From: Roseovarius sp. 217
Lineage (GTDB): Bacteria > Pseudomonadota > Alphaproteobacteria > Rhodobacterales > Rhodobacteraceae
Length of the DNA: 36,679 nt
NCBI RefSeq assembly: GCF_000152845.1
Contig: NZ_CH902585.1
Location: forward strand, 229,081-265,759
Reading direction: 5' to 3'
In this document: positions 14,831 through 23,414 of the stretch, piece after piece
Layout of the letters: each line of letters opens with the position of its first letter
Position numbering within the stretch: the first letter of the stretch is position 1
Made by a program: the position numbers and the translations under genes
The notes under the pieces: generated by a model
What the model was told of the DNA's origin: nothing
Seen by the model: the letters and a program-made list of their open reading frames with translations, nothing else
Databases searched by the model: none

Positions 14831-14861
14831 GTCTGGATACTCAAAAGTTTGCGACAGAGCC
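14119..14861 (-). mobile_element. IS6-family element, 3' end cut by the Tn3 repeat
   Basis: The outer end GGCTCTGTCGCAAAC (minus strand from 14861) is an IS6-type terminus. The opposite terminus is missing: after the transposase C-terminal IRKDQFAANG the sequence runs into the Tn3-family repeat. Its first 322 bases match the fragment at 961-1282 in the same orientation. The two copies lie on either side of the copper genes. Confidence 0.8.
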
Positions 14862-14959
14862 CGCTCTTGGCTCACTGCAGCGGCATCAAGTCGGTCTCGG
14901 CCGAACCTGTCGGCAAACTGGATTACGCCGAGATAGGTGCGATATCCCCGTTCAGGGTG
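14862..14959 (-). pseudogene. istA: IS21-family istA C-terminal fragment
   Basis: On the minus strand, codons from 14959 read HPERGYRTYLGVIQFADRFG and then RDRLDAAAVSQER. This matches the segment near the IstA transposase C-terminus (HPEQGFRTCLGILRL...YG.ERLEAAC). A stop codon lies just upstream in frame, and the IS6 end at 14861 cuts the other side, so only about 33 codons remain. It marks an older IS21 insertion into which the IS6 element moved. The stretch 14960-15169 shows no further gene. Confidence 0.6.
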
Positions 14960-15169
14960 TCAGCGGTCGCGCACCACGTCCTCGGACACTACCCCCGGAA
15001 TACCCAGCCTCCATAGTGCAGGCCTCCATCGGACCTTGTCCCGAAGGCACCTACCGGCTCGCTCCGCAACATATAGCAACGCAACACCAACGGATCTGTG
15101 GTAGACTACTCATCAGCGTCAGGGCGAACCTCCCGGATTGGCTGGAAGGTTCTTTCACGGAGGTCTGCA

Positions 15170-16024
15170 TTGACTGATGAACCCAACGCAGCGCAGCGGC
15201 AGTTCTGGAACTCTGACTTTGGTGACAAGTGGGTGACGTTCCAGACAGACCTCGAAACTCTGCACGCGCCGATGAATACGCCCCTTCTCGCGCGAGCTGC
15301 GATCAGGCCAGGGATGCAGGTGCTCGATGTCGGCTGCGGCAGTGGATCGGTTGCGCGCAGAGCGGCTGTTTTGGCAGGTGGCGGTGGCGGCGTGACCGCC
15401 GTGGACATTTCTGAAAAGTTGCTCGACTCGGCACGGGCCACCGCAGTTTCTGAGCAGAGCGCCCATGTCGAGTACTTGCTTGCGGACGCACAGACACATC
15501 CTTTTATGCCCGCCTCATTTGACAGAATTGTATCGCGGATGGGGGTGATGTTCTTTGGCAATCCTGTTGCGGCCTTTGAGAACCTGCTTCACGCAGCACG
15601 GCCCGGCGCCCAACTTTCGGCTGTTGTCTGGCGACGAGGGGACGAGAATCCATGGTTTGGCATACCGACCGGGGCCGCGATCCGGCACCTGGGACCAATC
15701 GCCTCAGATCCGGATGCGCCGGGGCCCTTGGCATTCGCGAACGCAGACCGAACCGTGGCTCTCCTCACGTCAGCGGGCTGGGTCGACGTGCGCGCCGATC
15801 CGATGCAAGTGATCCTCGAAACGCGCGGCACTGCGGCCGAAGCGGCATCCAGCGTCGGCTCGCTGGGACCTGCGGCCCGCATCATGAAAGCCAAAGGGGC
15901 CACTGCGGCGCAAGCGTCTGCAATCGTTGCCGATATTGATGCGGGCTTCAGACGTTTCGAGACGGATCTTGGCTTGCGGGTGCCCGTAACGATGACGTTG
16001 CTTTCGGCGATGGCACCCGCCTGA
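15170..16024 (+). CDS. Class I SAM-dependent methyltransferase (UbiE-like)
   Basis: The start is the TTG at 15170, with GGAGG 7 bases upstream; the longer open frame has no site. The 284-residue protein has the SAM-binding motif I VLDVGCGSGSVARRA (51-65), the acidic residue after strand 2 (VTAVDIS) and a motif near ADAQTHPF. The family methylates small molecules and the substrate cannot be told from sequence. The N-terminal NAAQRQFWNSDFGDKW is typical of a group often annotated as ubiquinone/menaquinone-type methyltransferases in marine alphaproteobacteria. It stands alone between an IS21 remnant and an IS630 element, so it is probably a passenger of rearranged DNA. Confidence 0.85.
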   Translation: MTDEPNAAQRQFWNSDFGDKWVTFQTDLETLHAPMNTPLLARAAIRPGMQVLDVGCGSGSVARRAAVLAGGGGGVTAVDISEKLLDSARATAVSEQSAHVEYLLADAQTHPFMPASFDRIVSRMGVMFFGNPVAAFENLLHAARPGAQLSAVVWRRGDENPWFGIPTGAAIRHLGPIASDPDAPGPLAFANADRTVALLTSAGWVDVRADPMQVILETRGTAAEAASSVGSLGPAARIMKAKGATAAQASAIVADIDAGFRRFETDLGLRVPVTMTLLSAMAPA

Positions 16025-16072
16025 GCAGTGATGCGGGACTTGCCCGTATTCAAGCGGTCTAAAGCATTTTTT

Positions 16073-16678
16073 TTAATCTGAGGCATATCCTGCAGTCCTT
16101 ATGAAGTTCCAGCATTCCTGTGGCTCGAAGAGGTCGCAGATGTCGCCAAGAGCTTCAAACAGGGCGTCAAAAGTTCTGGCCCCGATCCGTCGCAAGTGGG
16201 CTTTGAGCTTGGAGAAGGCCATCTCGATGGGATTGAGGTCGGGGCTGTATGGCGGCAGGAACAGGAACCAGCATCCTTGTCGTTGCAGAGCTTCGGCGGC
16301 GCGCGGGCTCTTGTGGGTGGACAGGTTGTCAAGGATGACGACGGTGCCCGGATCGAGCGCCGGGGCGAGCTGCGTTTCGATATAAGTGTCAAATGCCGGG
16401 CCGTTCATGGCCCCGGTGATGACCCAAGGCGCGATCAGCGCGTTTTGCGTCAGCCCGGCGATGAACGTCTGCGTCCCCCATTTTCCGAAAGGTGCGGCAC
16501 CGTAAAGCCGCTCACCAACCGGCGCACGTCCCCGCAGGCGGGTCAGGTTGGTTTTCACGGCTGTCTCGTCGATAAAGACCAGCCTGTGCGGTTCCTGACG
16601 CAGTCTCGGCTGACGGCGCGTGATCCACTCCCGACGTGCTTGGCGCAGCGCAGGCCGATCACGCTCAGTTGCGATCAG
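16073..16678 (-). CDS. IS630 transposase, second frame (DDE catalytic part)
   Basis: Read in the -1 frame after the A-run near 16681, the product continues through LVFIDETAVKTN (first Asp), VVILDNLSTHKS (second Asp) and NPIEMAFSKLKAHLRR (Glu) to GYASD at the stop at 16073. The first independent ATG in this frame (16558) lies after the first catalytic Asp, so a separately started product would be inactive. This supports expression as a frameshift fusion. The D-D-E arrangement is that of the IS630/Tc1-mariner superfamily. Confidence 0.8.
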   Translation of the reverse strand: MIATERDRPALRQARREWITRRQPRLRQEPHRLVFIDETAVKTNLTRLRGRAPVGERLYGAAPFGKWGTQTFIAGLTQNALIAPWVITGAMNGPAFDTYIETQLAPALDPGTVVILDNLSTHKSPRAAEALQRQGCWFLFLPPYSPDLNPIEMAFSKLKAHLRRIGARTFDALFEALGDICDLFEPQECWNFIRTAGYASD

Positions 16679-17031
16679 TCCTTTTTATATGACAACCCGG
16701 CGCGCTCCAGGGCGCGGTGCAGCGATGACAGGTGTACCTGAACCCCTTCGGTATCGGACAGCGCAGCGGCCAACTCCTTGAGCGTGATGTCCGGCTCCGC
16801 ACGCACGATGTCGAGAAGAAAGTCGAGATGCGGGGCCAGCTTGCCGAACCGGCCCGGTGGCCTGCCTTGCCGTTTCGCAACGACAGTGCCCCGCGTCCGA
16901 TGCTCTGCCACAAACCGCACCGCCGTCGCGGCACTGACACCAAAGACCCGTCCCGCAGCACGAGCCGAATGCCCCCGGGACACATACGCACAAATCCGTT
17001 CCCGAAGGTCCAAAGAGTAAGGCTTGCCCAT
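16675..17031 (-). CDS. IS630 transposase, first frame (HTH part)
   Basis: This 118-residue frame has an N-terminal helix-turn-helix (LDLRERICAYVSRGHSARAA, VFGVSAATAVRFV), a GRPPGRFG linker and a winged segment ending LERAGLSYKKD before the TGA at 16675-16677. In two-frame IS630 elements this part binds the inverted repeats. An A5G run at 16681-16686 (minus strand AAAAAGG) lies just before the stop. A -1 shift there joins it to the catalytic frame (continuing GLIATERDRPALRQARREW). Confidence 0.85.
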   Translation of the reverse strand: MGKPYSLDLRERICAYVSRGHSARAAGRVFGVSAATAVRFVAEHRTRGTVVAKRQGRPPGRFGKLAPHLDFLLDIVRAEPDITLKELAAALSDTEGVQVHLSSLHRALERAGLSYKKD

Positions 17032-17223
17032 GATCCACCTCCCGAAGCAAGTGAATCAGACAAAAGCCCGCTTGGGAATCCCCAACCGATTCAAATCAAA
17101 CACAATGTGCTTTAAGTCAAGCAGAGCGCTTCAATTGGCGGCGTTGGCAGGCAATTGCCCCTTGCGGGGGACAGCATGCCTGCATCGGCGACTTTCTAGG
17201 TGGACCCTGTCAAAGGCTCTACC

Positions 17224-18891
17224 CTATTGATCGTCGCGGGATCGACGGTACGCGGCAGCTTTTTTGGACCTGCAGTAGCAAGACGACCGGATCGGGACCT
17301 CGGCCCTTGCCATGGCCTGGTCCAACTGGAGCCCGATATGCCGCCGTTCGACGGTTTCATCCCGTCTGCGCAGGCATTCGTCCAGGCCGTGCAGACTCCA
17401 CACGTTGCGGGGATGCTGGCAGGGGCGCGGCAGGGTCTGGTCCAGACCCAAATCAGCCCGATACACCACCTCGGCCTCGGCATACTGCCCGGCATCCATA
17501 AGCAACGCACCCAGGGCGTGACGGGCGGGCTGCATCCAGCCCCAGGGTTCGTCATACAGCATCCCATCGTCCAACCGGACCGCCGCGCGAAGGTGCTCAA
17601 GGCCCGCTTCGGTTTGCCCCGACTTATAGGCCAGTTCGCCCAGCATCATCTGTTCGGCCACCAACAGGACGGCTGAACAGGGGTTGTTGAACATCATCCA
17701 GTCATCTGGCACGGCGCGCTGCGCGGTTGCAAAGGCGTCACGTTCAGCGCGGGCTTCGTCAAGACGGCCAAGATTGGCCAAGGCAACCGCTCTGGCATAG
17801 TGCAGCAATGCCATGGTGTTAAGGTAGAGCGCGGGGTCGGTCGGAAGCCGCTCGTCCAGAATCTCCTGCCAGCGACCAAAGCGGACCAGCACATGAAACT
17901 TCATACCGATGAACGCCTCAAAAAATTCTGGCATAAAGCGAACCACTTGCTCGGGGAGGGTTTCGCGCAGGGCGGCTGCCGCTGCCAGCGCGGTGGTCGG
18001 GCGGGCCAGAAACATTGCGCCGTAGATCACGAAATGCAAGTTGTGGATGCGATAGATCGTGTAGAAATTCTCACCCCCCGCATGGTGGAAATACTTTCTG
18101 TCAACGGCCACTGCGCGCACGTTGCGCCAGATGACATTTTGGTAATCGCCACACAGCACGTCGATATGGGTTGCCATATGCCCCAGATGGCCAGAATCCG
18201 GAACGAGATCTACCAGTCGATCCCCGTGGCGCAGCGCCTTTTCGGGTGTGGGCGACATTTCCATCAGGTGGATATACATGTGCAATAGGCCGGGATGGTC
18301 CCATGCTGCGGGATCGTAGGCAAAGGCCCGTTCCAGCGCGGCCTGTGCCTCCACCGTCGAGGCTCCTTCGGCAGGGCCGCGCGCCCGCAGGTCCCAGAGC
18401 TTCCATGGCGTGCGGTTCATTAGTGCCTCAGCAAAGAGCGCGGTCACGTCCAGATCGGTCGGAAAGGCGGCATGAATCTTGCGCATTTCGTCCGCAAAGG
18501 CGTCATGCCACGGACCATAATCTTCTATCGCAGGATCGGTTGGAAACCTGGCGGCAAGGGCCATCAGGATGGCATGCTCTGCAGGCGTCGCGCGGTCAGC
18601 AACGGCTGCTGCCTGCTTCAGCGAAAGGTGCGCCCGGTCCAGCGCCGCAACCTTTTCTTCGGGACTGAAGAACTCCCACAGCTTGTTATAATTAGGTCCG
18701 ATGCAGTGGGCGATGCCCCAGTGTGCCATCAGGCAATCGACGTCAAACTGCAGAGCCTTTTCGAAGCAGATGATCGCCTCTTCGTGGTTGAACCCGTAAA
18801 GCCAGTTCAGCCCGCGGTCGAACCAAAGCTGCGCCTCGGGGTTGTCCGTTGTGACCTTGCGTGACCAGGTTCCCAGATCGAAGTAGCCCAT
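17224..18891 (-). CDS. Large TPR protein of the cysteine synthase/decarboxylase operon
   Basis: The 555-residue protein starts MGYFDLGTWSRKVTT at 18891, after an AGGAGG-like site. Tetratricopeptide-like helices run through the whole length (LWFDRGLNWLYGFNHEEAI at about 22-40; ALERAFAYDP at 185-194; HALGALLMDAGQYAEAEVVY later). The family has conserved His-rich helices, here LLHMYIHLME (202-211) and GHLGHMATHID (234-244), which resemble a metal site but have no proven activity. There is no signal peptide or membrane segment. It starts about 70 bases after the decarboxylase stop on the same strand and is probably the last gene of that operon. Function unknown; a scaffold or regulatory role is a guess. 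Confidence 0.8.
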   Translation of the reverse strand: MGYFDLGTWSRKVTTDNPEAQLWFDRGLNWLYGFNHEEAIICFEKALQFDVDCLMAHWGIAHCIGPNYNKLWEFFSPEEKVAALDRAHLSLKQAAAVADRATPAEHAILMALAARFPTDPAIEDYGPWHDAFADEMRKIHAAFPTDLDVTALFAEALMNRTPWKLWDLRARGPAEGASTVEAQAALERAFAYDPAAWDHPGLLHMYIHLMEMSPTPEKALRHGDRLVDLVPDSGHLGHMATHIDVLCGDYQNVIWRNVRAVAVDRKYFHHAGGENFYTIYRIHNLHFVIYGAMFLARPTTALAAAAALRETLPEQVVRFMPEFFEAFIGMKFHVLVRFGRWQEILDERLPTDPALYLNTMALLHYARAVALANLGRLDEARAERDAFATAQRAVPDDWMMFNNPCSAVLLVAEQMMLGELAYKSGQTEAGLEHLRAAVRLDDGMLYDEPWGWMQPARHALGALLMDAGQYAEAEVVYRADLGLDQTLPRPCQHPRNVWSLHGLDECLRRRDETVERRHIGLQLDQAMARAEVPIRSSCYCRSKKAAAYRRSRDDQ

Positions 18892-18960
18892 GTTGGTCCT
18901 CCTGCTTCCAAGATGACTGTAAATTGCATTTGTGACCGACCTGCTCTTGAAAAGCCTCTG

Positions 18961-20451
18961 TCAACCAATTGCCGCCCGTTGGTTCGATGTTACCACCAGA
19001 TTGCCGCCGATCAGCAAGGTTTCTCGCACCAGAAGGTCGAGATCCGTCCGCCGCGTGCGGTGATTGCAGATGGCTGCACGCAGACAGTGGTGACCGTGAA
19101 TGGTCGTGTCGGATACTGCCGCGATGCCGGCTTCCTGCAGACACAACATGATCTCGATGTTCAGATCGCGCAGCGTGGCTTCGTCAAGTCCGCCCGGATT
19201 GTAGCGAAAACAAACGACGTCGGTCACAGTCGGTGCCATCAGTTCCAGCATCGGTTCAAGCGTGATCCGTTCTGTCAGATAGTGCGCCTGCGCAATGCCC
19301 TGATCGATGAGCCGCCCGAACTTTTCAACCCCGTGTTCCTTGAGCATCATCCAGATCTTCAGCGCTCGGAACCCGCGTGAAGTGTCCAGATTGTAGTCGT
19401 GCAGGAATTCTGCAGCCGCAATGCCGCGCGACATCTTTTGCAGATATTCGGCATCTTCGGCAAAGGTCAACCTGTGCTGTCGGCGGTCACGTACCAGGGC
19501 ACATCCTACATCGAAGGGAGCCTGAAGCCCCTTGTGCAGATCTAGTGCCAGCGAGTCTGCCCGTTCGATCCCTGCGACCAGATGGCGGTTGTCCGGTGCG
19601 ATGGAGATCAAAGCACCAATGCAGCCATCGACGTGCATCCACAGCCCCTCTGCGGCACAAAGATCAGCGATGGCGGACAGATCGTCGATAGACCCAGTGT
19701 TGGTGGTCCCCGCCGTTGCAATTACACAGGCTGGCTTGATGCCCTGACCACGATCGGTTCTGATCTCTTCTTTCAGTGCATCAATGCCCATGCGGAACTG
19801 GTCACCCGAAAGCACCTTGCGCAATGAACCCTTGCCCAACCCTAGCAGGTTCATCGCCTTGAAATGACAGCTGTGAACCTGATCCGAGGCATAGAACCGC
19901 AAGGGCTGCGCCATGGCGTCCACCCCGTATTGCCGCAGATCGACTCCGGCCATGGCATTGCGCGCCGCCATCAGCCCGATGATGTTGGCCATGGATCCGC
20001 CTGTGACCAAAGTGCCGCTGGCCGTTTCGGGAAAGCCCATCATGTCCCTGATCCAGTCCGTCACCTGCAGGTCGATCTGGCTGGCCGCCATGTTCCCGCC
20101 GCCGAGGTTCGACCCGTCGATGGCCGCCAGAAAATCGCCCAAAGCGCCGGTGAAATTTCCGGCCCCCATATACCACATCCAGAACCGTGGATGGGTGTTG
20201 CCCATCGGATGCGGCATCAGACTGGCGGTGATGTCAGAATAAACGTCTTCAAGAGGCTGCGGTCCCTGTGGCAGCGGTTCGGCAAAACCGGCCTGCACCG
20301 AGGCAGGCATCGCTTGCCAAAGCGGCCGTTCGCGAACCCCGTCCAGATGGTCTATGGCGTCATCGACCATCCGGTGAGCTAGCGCCCGCGTGGTAGCCCA
20401 ATCGGTGGGATCAAGCGTCTCTTCGGCGAAGTTGGTTTCCTGAGTAGTCAT
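18961..20451 (-). CDS. PLP-dependent group II amino-acid decarboxylase
   Basis: The ATG at 20451 has GGAAGGAG 6 bases upstream. The 496-residue product is of normal size for the aromatic-amino-acid/glutamate decarboxylase group. The PLP lysine is Lys307 in LALDLHKGLQ, the cofactor Asp is in HVDGCIGA (Asp275), and the stacking His is His193 in DQVHSCHF. NTHPRFWMWYMG (85-96) and GGSMANIIGLMAARN (151-165) are typical. The substrate cannot be read from sequence; Trp, Tyr, Glu, cysteine sulfinate and diaminobutyrate decarboxylases all belong here. It follows the cysteine synthase-like gene by 25 bases, so a sulfur or beta-substituted alanine substrate is a reasonable hypothesis. Confidence 0.88.
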   Translation of the reverse strand: MTTQETNFAEETLDPTDWATTRALAHRMVDDAIDHLDGVRERPLWQAMPASVQAGFAEPLPQGPQPLEDVYSDITASLMPHPMGNTHPRFWMWYMGAGNFTGALGDFLAAIDGSNLGGGNMAASQIDLQVTDWIRDMMGFPETASGTLVTGGSMANIIGLMAARNAMAGVDLRQYGVDAMAQPLRFYASDQVHSCHFKAMNLLGLGKGSLRKVLSGDQFRMGIDALKEEIRTDRGQGIKPACVIATAGTTNTGSIDDLSAIADLCAAEGLWMHVDGCIGALISIAPDNRHLVAGIERADSLALDLHKGLQAPFDVGCALVRDRRQHRLTFAEDAEYLQKMSRGIAAAEFLHDYNLDTSRGFRALKIWMMLKEHGVEKFGRLIDQGIAQAHYLTERITLEPMLELMAPTVTDVVCFRYNPGGLDEATLRDLNIEIMLCLQEAGIAAVSDTTIHGHHCLRAAICNHRTRRTDLDLLVRETLLIGGNLVVTSNQRAAIG

Positions 20452-20476
20452 GTCTAGCTCCTTCCCTATGGCGGCT

Positions 20477-21517
20477 TCAGCCCATCTGATTTCCGGGCGT
20501 CGATTGCGACAGCGCCACCTCTTCCGCGTCCATGTCTTCGGGAATGTCGGCAAAAAGTGGTGTCGTCAGATAGCGTTCGCCGGTGTCGGGCAGCATCGCC
20601 AGGATCACCGAGCCCGGCTCCGCTCGCTCGGCAACCTTCATCGCGATGGCAAAGGTAGCGCCGCCCGAAATACCGGTTAGAATTCCCTCGCGCTGCGCCA
20701 GTTTCTTCGCCCAAGCCACACCGTCGGCCCCTTTAACCGGGATCAGTTCATCATAGCCGCTGCTGTCGAGACATTCCTGCAAGACGTTGGGGATGAAATC
20801 CGGCGTCCAGCCCTGAATGGGATGCGGCTCAAAACTGGGATGACTGGCGGTCGGCGCGCCACCGACGCCGCGCTCCTGCGCCATTCCACTGCCAATCAGT
20901 TGCGCGTTGGCAGGTTCGGTCAGGATGATCCGCGTTTCGGGACGCTCGCGGCGCAAGACGCGAGAAAGACCAGTCACCGTACCGCCGGTGCCATAACCGG
21001 TCACCACATAGTCCAACCGGTCCCCGGCAAAGTCGCCGATAAGCTCGCGCGCGGTGGTCGCCTCGTGGATGTCGGCATTCGCGGCGGTTTCGAACTGGCG
21101 GGCCAGAAACCAACCGTGCTTTTCCGCCAGTTCTGCGGCTTTCATGTACATGCCGGTGCCTTTCTGCGCGCGCGGCGTCAGCACGACCTTTGCCCCCAGC
21201 ATTCGCATCAGCTGACGCCGCTCGACCGAAAAGCTATCGGCCATGGTTACTACCAGAGGATAGCCTTTCTGCGCGCAAACCATAGCCAAACCGATTCCGG
21301 TGTTTCCGCTTGTGGCCTCGATGACGGTCTGGCCAGGCTTTAGCGCCCCCGTCCGTTCTGCCGCCTCGATGATGTTCAGCGCAAGTCGGTCCTTGATCGA
21401 GGCTGCCGGATTGAACGCCTCAACCTTGACGTAAAGCCGCACACCCTGCGGGCCGAGGTTGTTGATACGCACCACAGGCGTGTCACCTACGGTTTCAAGA
21501 ATGCTGTCATAAAGCAT
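20477..21517 (-). CDS. Cysteine synthase-family PLP enzyme (CysK/CysM-like)
   Basis: I chose the ATG at 21517 (MLYDSILETVGDTPVVR), with AAGGG upstream and a start typical of the family; ATGs at 21547 and 21556 are alternatives. The 346-residue protein has the PLP lysine in NPAASIKDR (Lys42), the substrate loop TSGNTG (69-74) and the phosphate-binding GTGGTVTG. Members make cysteine from O-acetylserine and sulfide, or other beta-substituted alanines such as 2,3-diaminopropionate. It has a C-terminal tail of about 35 residues after the usual GERYL end. It is the first gene of an operon with the decarboxylase and the TPR protein, divergent from a wHTH-TPR regulator. Confidence 0.9.
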   Translation of the reverse strand: MLYDSILETVGDTPVVRINNLGPQGVRLYVKVEAFNPAASIKDRLALNIIEAAERTGALKPGQTVIEATSGNTGIGLAMVCAQKGYPLVVTMADSFSVERRQLMRMLGAKVVLTPRAQKGTGMYMKAAELAEKHGWFLARQFETAANADIHEATTARELIGDFAGDRLDYVVTGYGTGGTVTGLSRVLRRERPETRIILTEPANAQLIGSGMAQERGVGGAPTASHPSFEPHPIQGWTPDFIPNVLQECLDSSGYDELIPVKGADGVAWAKKLAQREGILTGISGGATFAIAMKVAERAEPGSVILAMLPDTGERYLTTPLFADIPEDMDAEEVALSQSTPGNQMG

Positions 21518-21693
21518 CCCACGCCCTTTGGTCGTCCGAATTGTCATGGCGTCCATATCCCAGGCCCTTTCACTTCGGTGTGCGCGGCCCAATGCCCCGC
21601 TCTCTCATCAAGGTTACGCTCTTGGTCAGGGCATGCTTGACCGGTTCCTGAAGAATTCGTGTAGAAACGCATGATTCTGCGGTATTCTGACGC

Positions 21694-23241
21694 ATGACAT
21701 GGATTTTTGGCGCCTTCCGGCTTGATTCCGAACGGTTCGAATTGTCGCGCGGGTCCGAGTCCGTGCGCCTCGAACCGCAGGTGCTTGCCCTGCTGGTCCA
21801 TCTGGTGCGCAACCGCGACCGCATGGTGACCAAGGACGAAATCGTGGCAGAGGTCTGGCAGGGACGGGCAGTTTCGGATGCCAGCATTTCCAGCCGCATC
21901 CGTTCGGCGCGCCGCGCAGTTGACGATAATGGCGAAGGCCAGACGATCATCCGCACCGTTCACGGCCGGGGATTCCGTTTCGTGGCAGAGGTTGTGGAAA
22001 CACAACCCGCGCAACCCGCGGCACGGGAGATCGCCCAACCGAAGGGTCCGCTAGCCGGTAGGCCGTCGATTGCTATCCTTCCGTTTCGCGCGCTCGCCCT
22101 AGCCCCCGAACTTGCCATTCTGGCCGAGGCGATCCCGTGTGAGATCATCCAGGCGCTATCGTGCATGCGCTGGCTGGCGGTGATCGCGCGCGGCTCGTCT
22201 TTCCGGTTCCGTGACCCCGAGCCGAACCTTGATCTTGTCGCCACTGCCTTGGGCGCACGCTATGTCCTGACCGGCATCATAGAGGCCCACAATCGCAGCC
22301 TTGCCGTGACGCTTGAACTCTCGGACAGCAGCAAGAACGAAGTTATCTGGGGGGATCGTCTGGTAGCGCAGATCGACAACATCGACGATCTGCGTTTTCA
22401 GATCGTCACGCATCTTGTCACAGCGCTTGAGGTCTACATTCCGCTGAATGAAGCGCGGGTTGCACAGATGGCCGGGATCGAGACACTGGATGCTTGGGCG
22501 AACTACCATCTTGGTCTGCAACATCTGTATCGGTTTACGGGTGAGGACAACCTGCGAGCAAAGGGCTGCTTTGAGCGGGCCGTAACGCTGGAACCGCAAT
22601 TTGCTCGTGCTCATGCCGGGCTGTCATTCACCAGTTTTCTTGAGGCATTTCTGCAGTTAGGCCCAGATGTACAAGCGGCTACACGGGCTGCTCGATGCCA
22701 TGCCGAACGTGGGCTGGAGCTGGACTCACTGGATCCGTTCACGAATTTCACCATGGGGCGTTCCTACTGGTTGACCAATGAGCTGGATTCGGCCGCAGGG
22801 TGGCTTGACCGGGCCACCACGCTGAACCCGAACTATGCGCAGGGCTTCTATTCCTCAGCCTTGACCTCGATGCTGGCAGGTGATGCTGCGGCGACCGGGG
22901 CCGGGTTGGACATCGCCCTTCAACTCAGTCCGCTTGATCCGCTGCTGTACGGGTTTCACGGGGTCCGGGCGCAGATGCTGATGCAGACCGGCGACTACCT
23001 CGGCGCCGCCCGCTTGGGCGACAAGGCCGCAAGCACGCCCGGCGCTCATTACCTGATTGCGATGATAGCGGTTGCTGCCAATGGTCTGGCCGGGCGCCAC
23101 GATCAGGCTGCCCGCTGGCGGCAAGAGGTGCGTCGGCGCAAGGCAGATGCGACGGCCGCACACTATCTTGCCGCCTTCCCCACGCAGGATACGGCCTCCA
23201 GATCTCTGATCGTCGCCGAACTGCGCCGCCACGGGTTCTGA
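21694..23241 (+). CDS. wHTH-TPR transcriptional regulator (CadC/OmpR-type DNA-binding domain)
   Basis: The 515-residue protein opens with an OmpR/PhoB-type winged helix (about 1-98; RLEPQVLALLVHLVRNRDRMVTKDEI is its core, TVHGRGFRFVAEV its end). Next comes a TolB-like segment (PSIAILPFRALALAPE at about 124-139, AVIARGSSFRF), then a C-terminal TPR array (about 265-500). No transmembrane segment is evident, so it is probably cytosolic, unlike CadC. It is divergent from the cysteine synthase/decarboxylase/TPR operon with 176 bases between starts, so it most likely regulates that operon. The ligand is unknown. A related C-terminal fragment lies at 24844-25065. Confidence 0.88.
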   Translation: MTWIFGAFRLDSERFELSRGSESVRLEPQVLALLVHLVRNRDRMVTKDEIVAEVWQGRAVSDASISSRIRSARRAVDDNGEGQTIIRTVHGRGFRFVAEVVETQPAQPAAREIAQPKGPLAGRPSIAILPFRALALAPELAILAEAIPCEIIQALSCMRWLAVIARGSSFRFRDPEPNLDLVATALGARYVLTGIIEAHNRSLAVTLELSDSSKNEVIWGDRLVAQIDNIDDLRFQIVTHLVTALEVYIPLNEARVAQMAGIETLDAWANYHLGLQHLYRFTGEDNLRAKGCFERAVTLEPQFARAHAGLSFTSFLEAFLQLGPDVQAATRAARCHAERGLELDSLDPFTNFTMGRSYWLTNELDSAAGWLDRATTLNPNYAQGFYSSALTSMLAGDAAATGAGLDIALQLSPLDPLLYGFHGVRAQMLMQTGDYLGAARLGDKAASTPGAHYLIAMIAVAANGLAGRHDQAARWRQEVRRRKADATAAHYLAAFPTQDTASRSLIVAELRRHGF

Positions 23242-23414
23242 AAGCTTCCGACAGGTGTATCAGTGCCCACAGGCAAGAAGAGGAAACCGGAGTTGGTCCG
23301 CTGCGGTTCTTGATCAGGCCATTTTGTAAGGCCCACTCGAACACGGCAGAATGCGCAAACCAGTGTAATGGGACTATCCGAGGCAGGGTCAGTGGGGCTT
23401 GATCCACGGACGAT
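23242..23414. other. Short intergenic stretch between convergent regulators
   Basis: These 173 bases separate the stop of the wHTH-TPR regulator from that of the LysR gene. A minus-strand frame through it (ALQNGLIKNRSG) has no clear start or family, and I see no convincing terminator hairpin. Confidence 0.4.

Larger units (their letters stand above)
16062..17135 (-). mobile_element. IS630-family element, two-frame type (ends approximate)
   Basis: The transposase is encoded in two overlapping frames. The right end, read inward on the minus strand, starts GAAGCGCTCTGCTTGAC near 17132. The left end is near 16062-16071, where an A/T-rich GCATTTTTTTTAATC stretch precedes the stop; the copy at 33886 has GAAGCGTTTTTC in this place. 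The inverted repeats match only partly and the TA target duplication is not clear, so the boundaries are approximate. Bases 16071-16358 recur at 33895-34182. Confidence 0.75.

Noticed and set aside
16028..16050. Short hairpin CGGG-ACTTG-CCCG after the methyltransferase gene
   Set aside because: The stem is only 4 bases; the T run beyond it belongs to the IS630 end, so a terminator is not supported.
23242..23407. Minus-strand frame with ALQNGLIKNR between the two regulators
   Set aside because: No start with a ribosome site and no recognisable family; too little to call a gene or a specific remnant.
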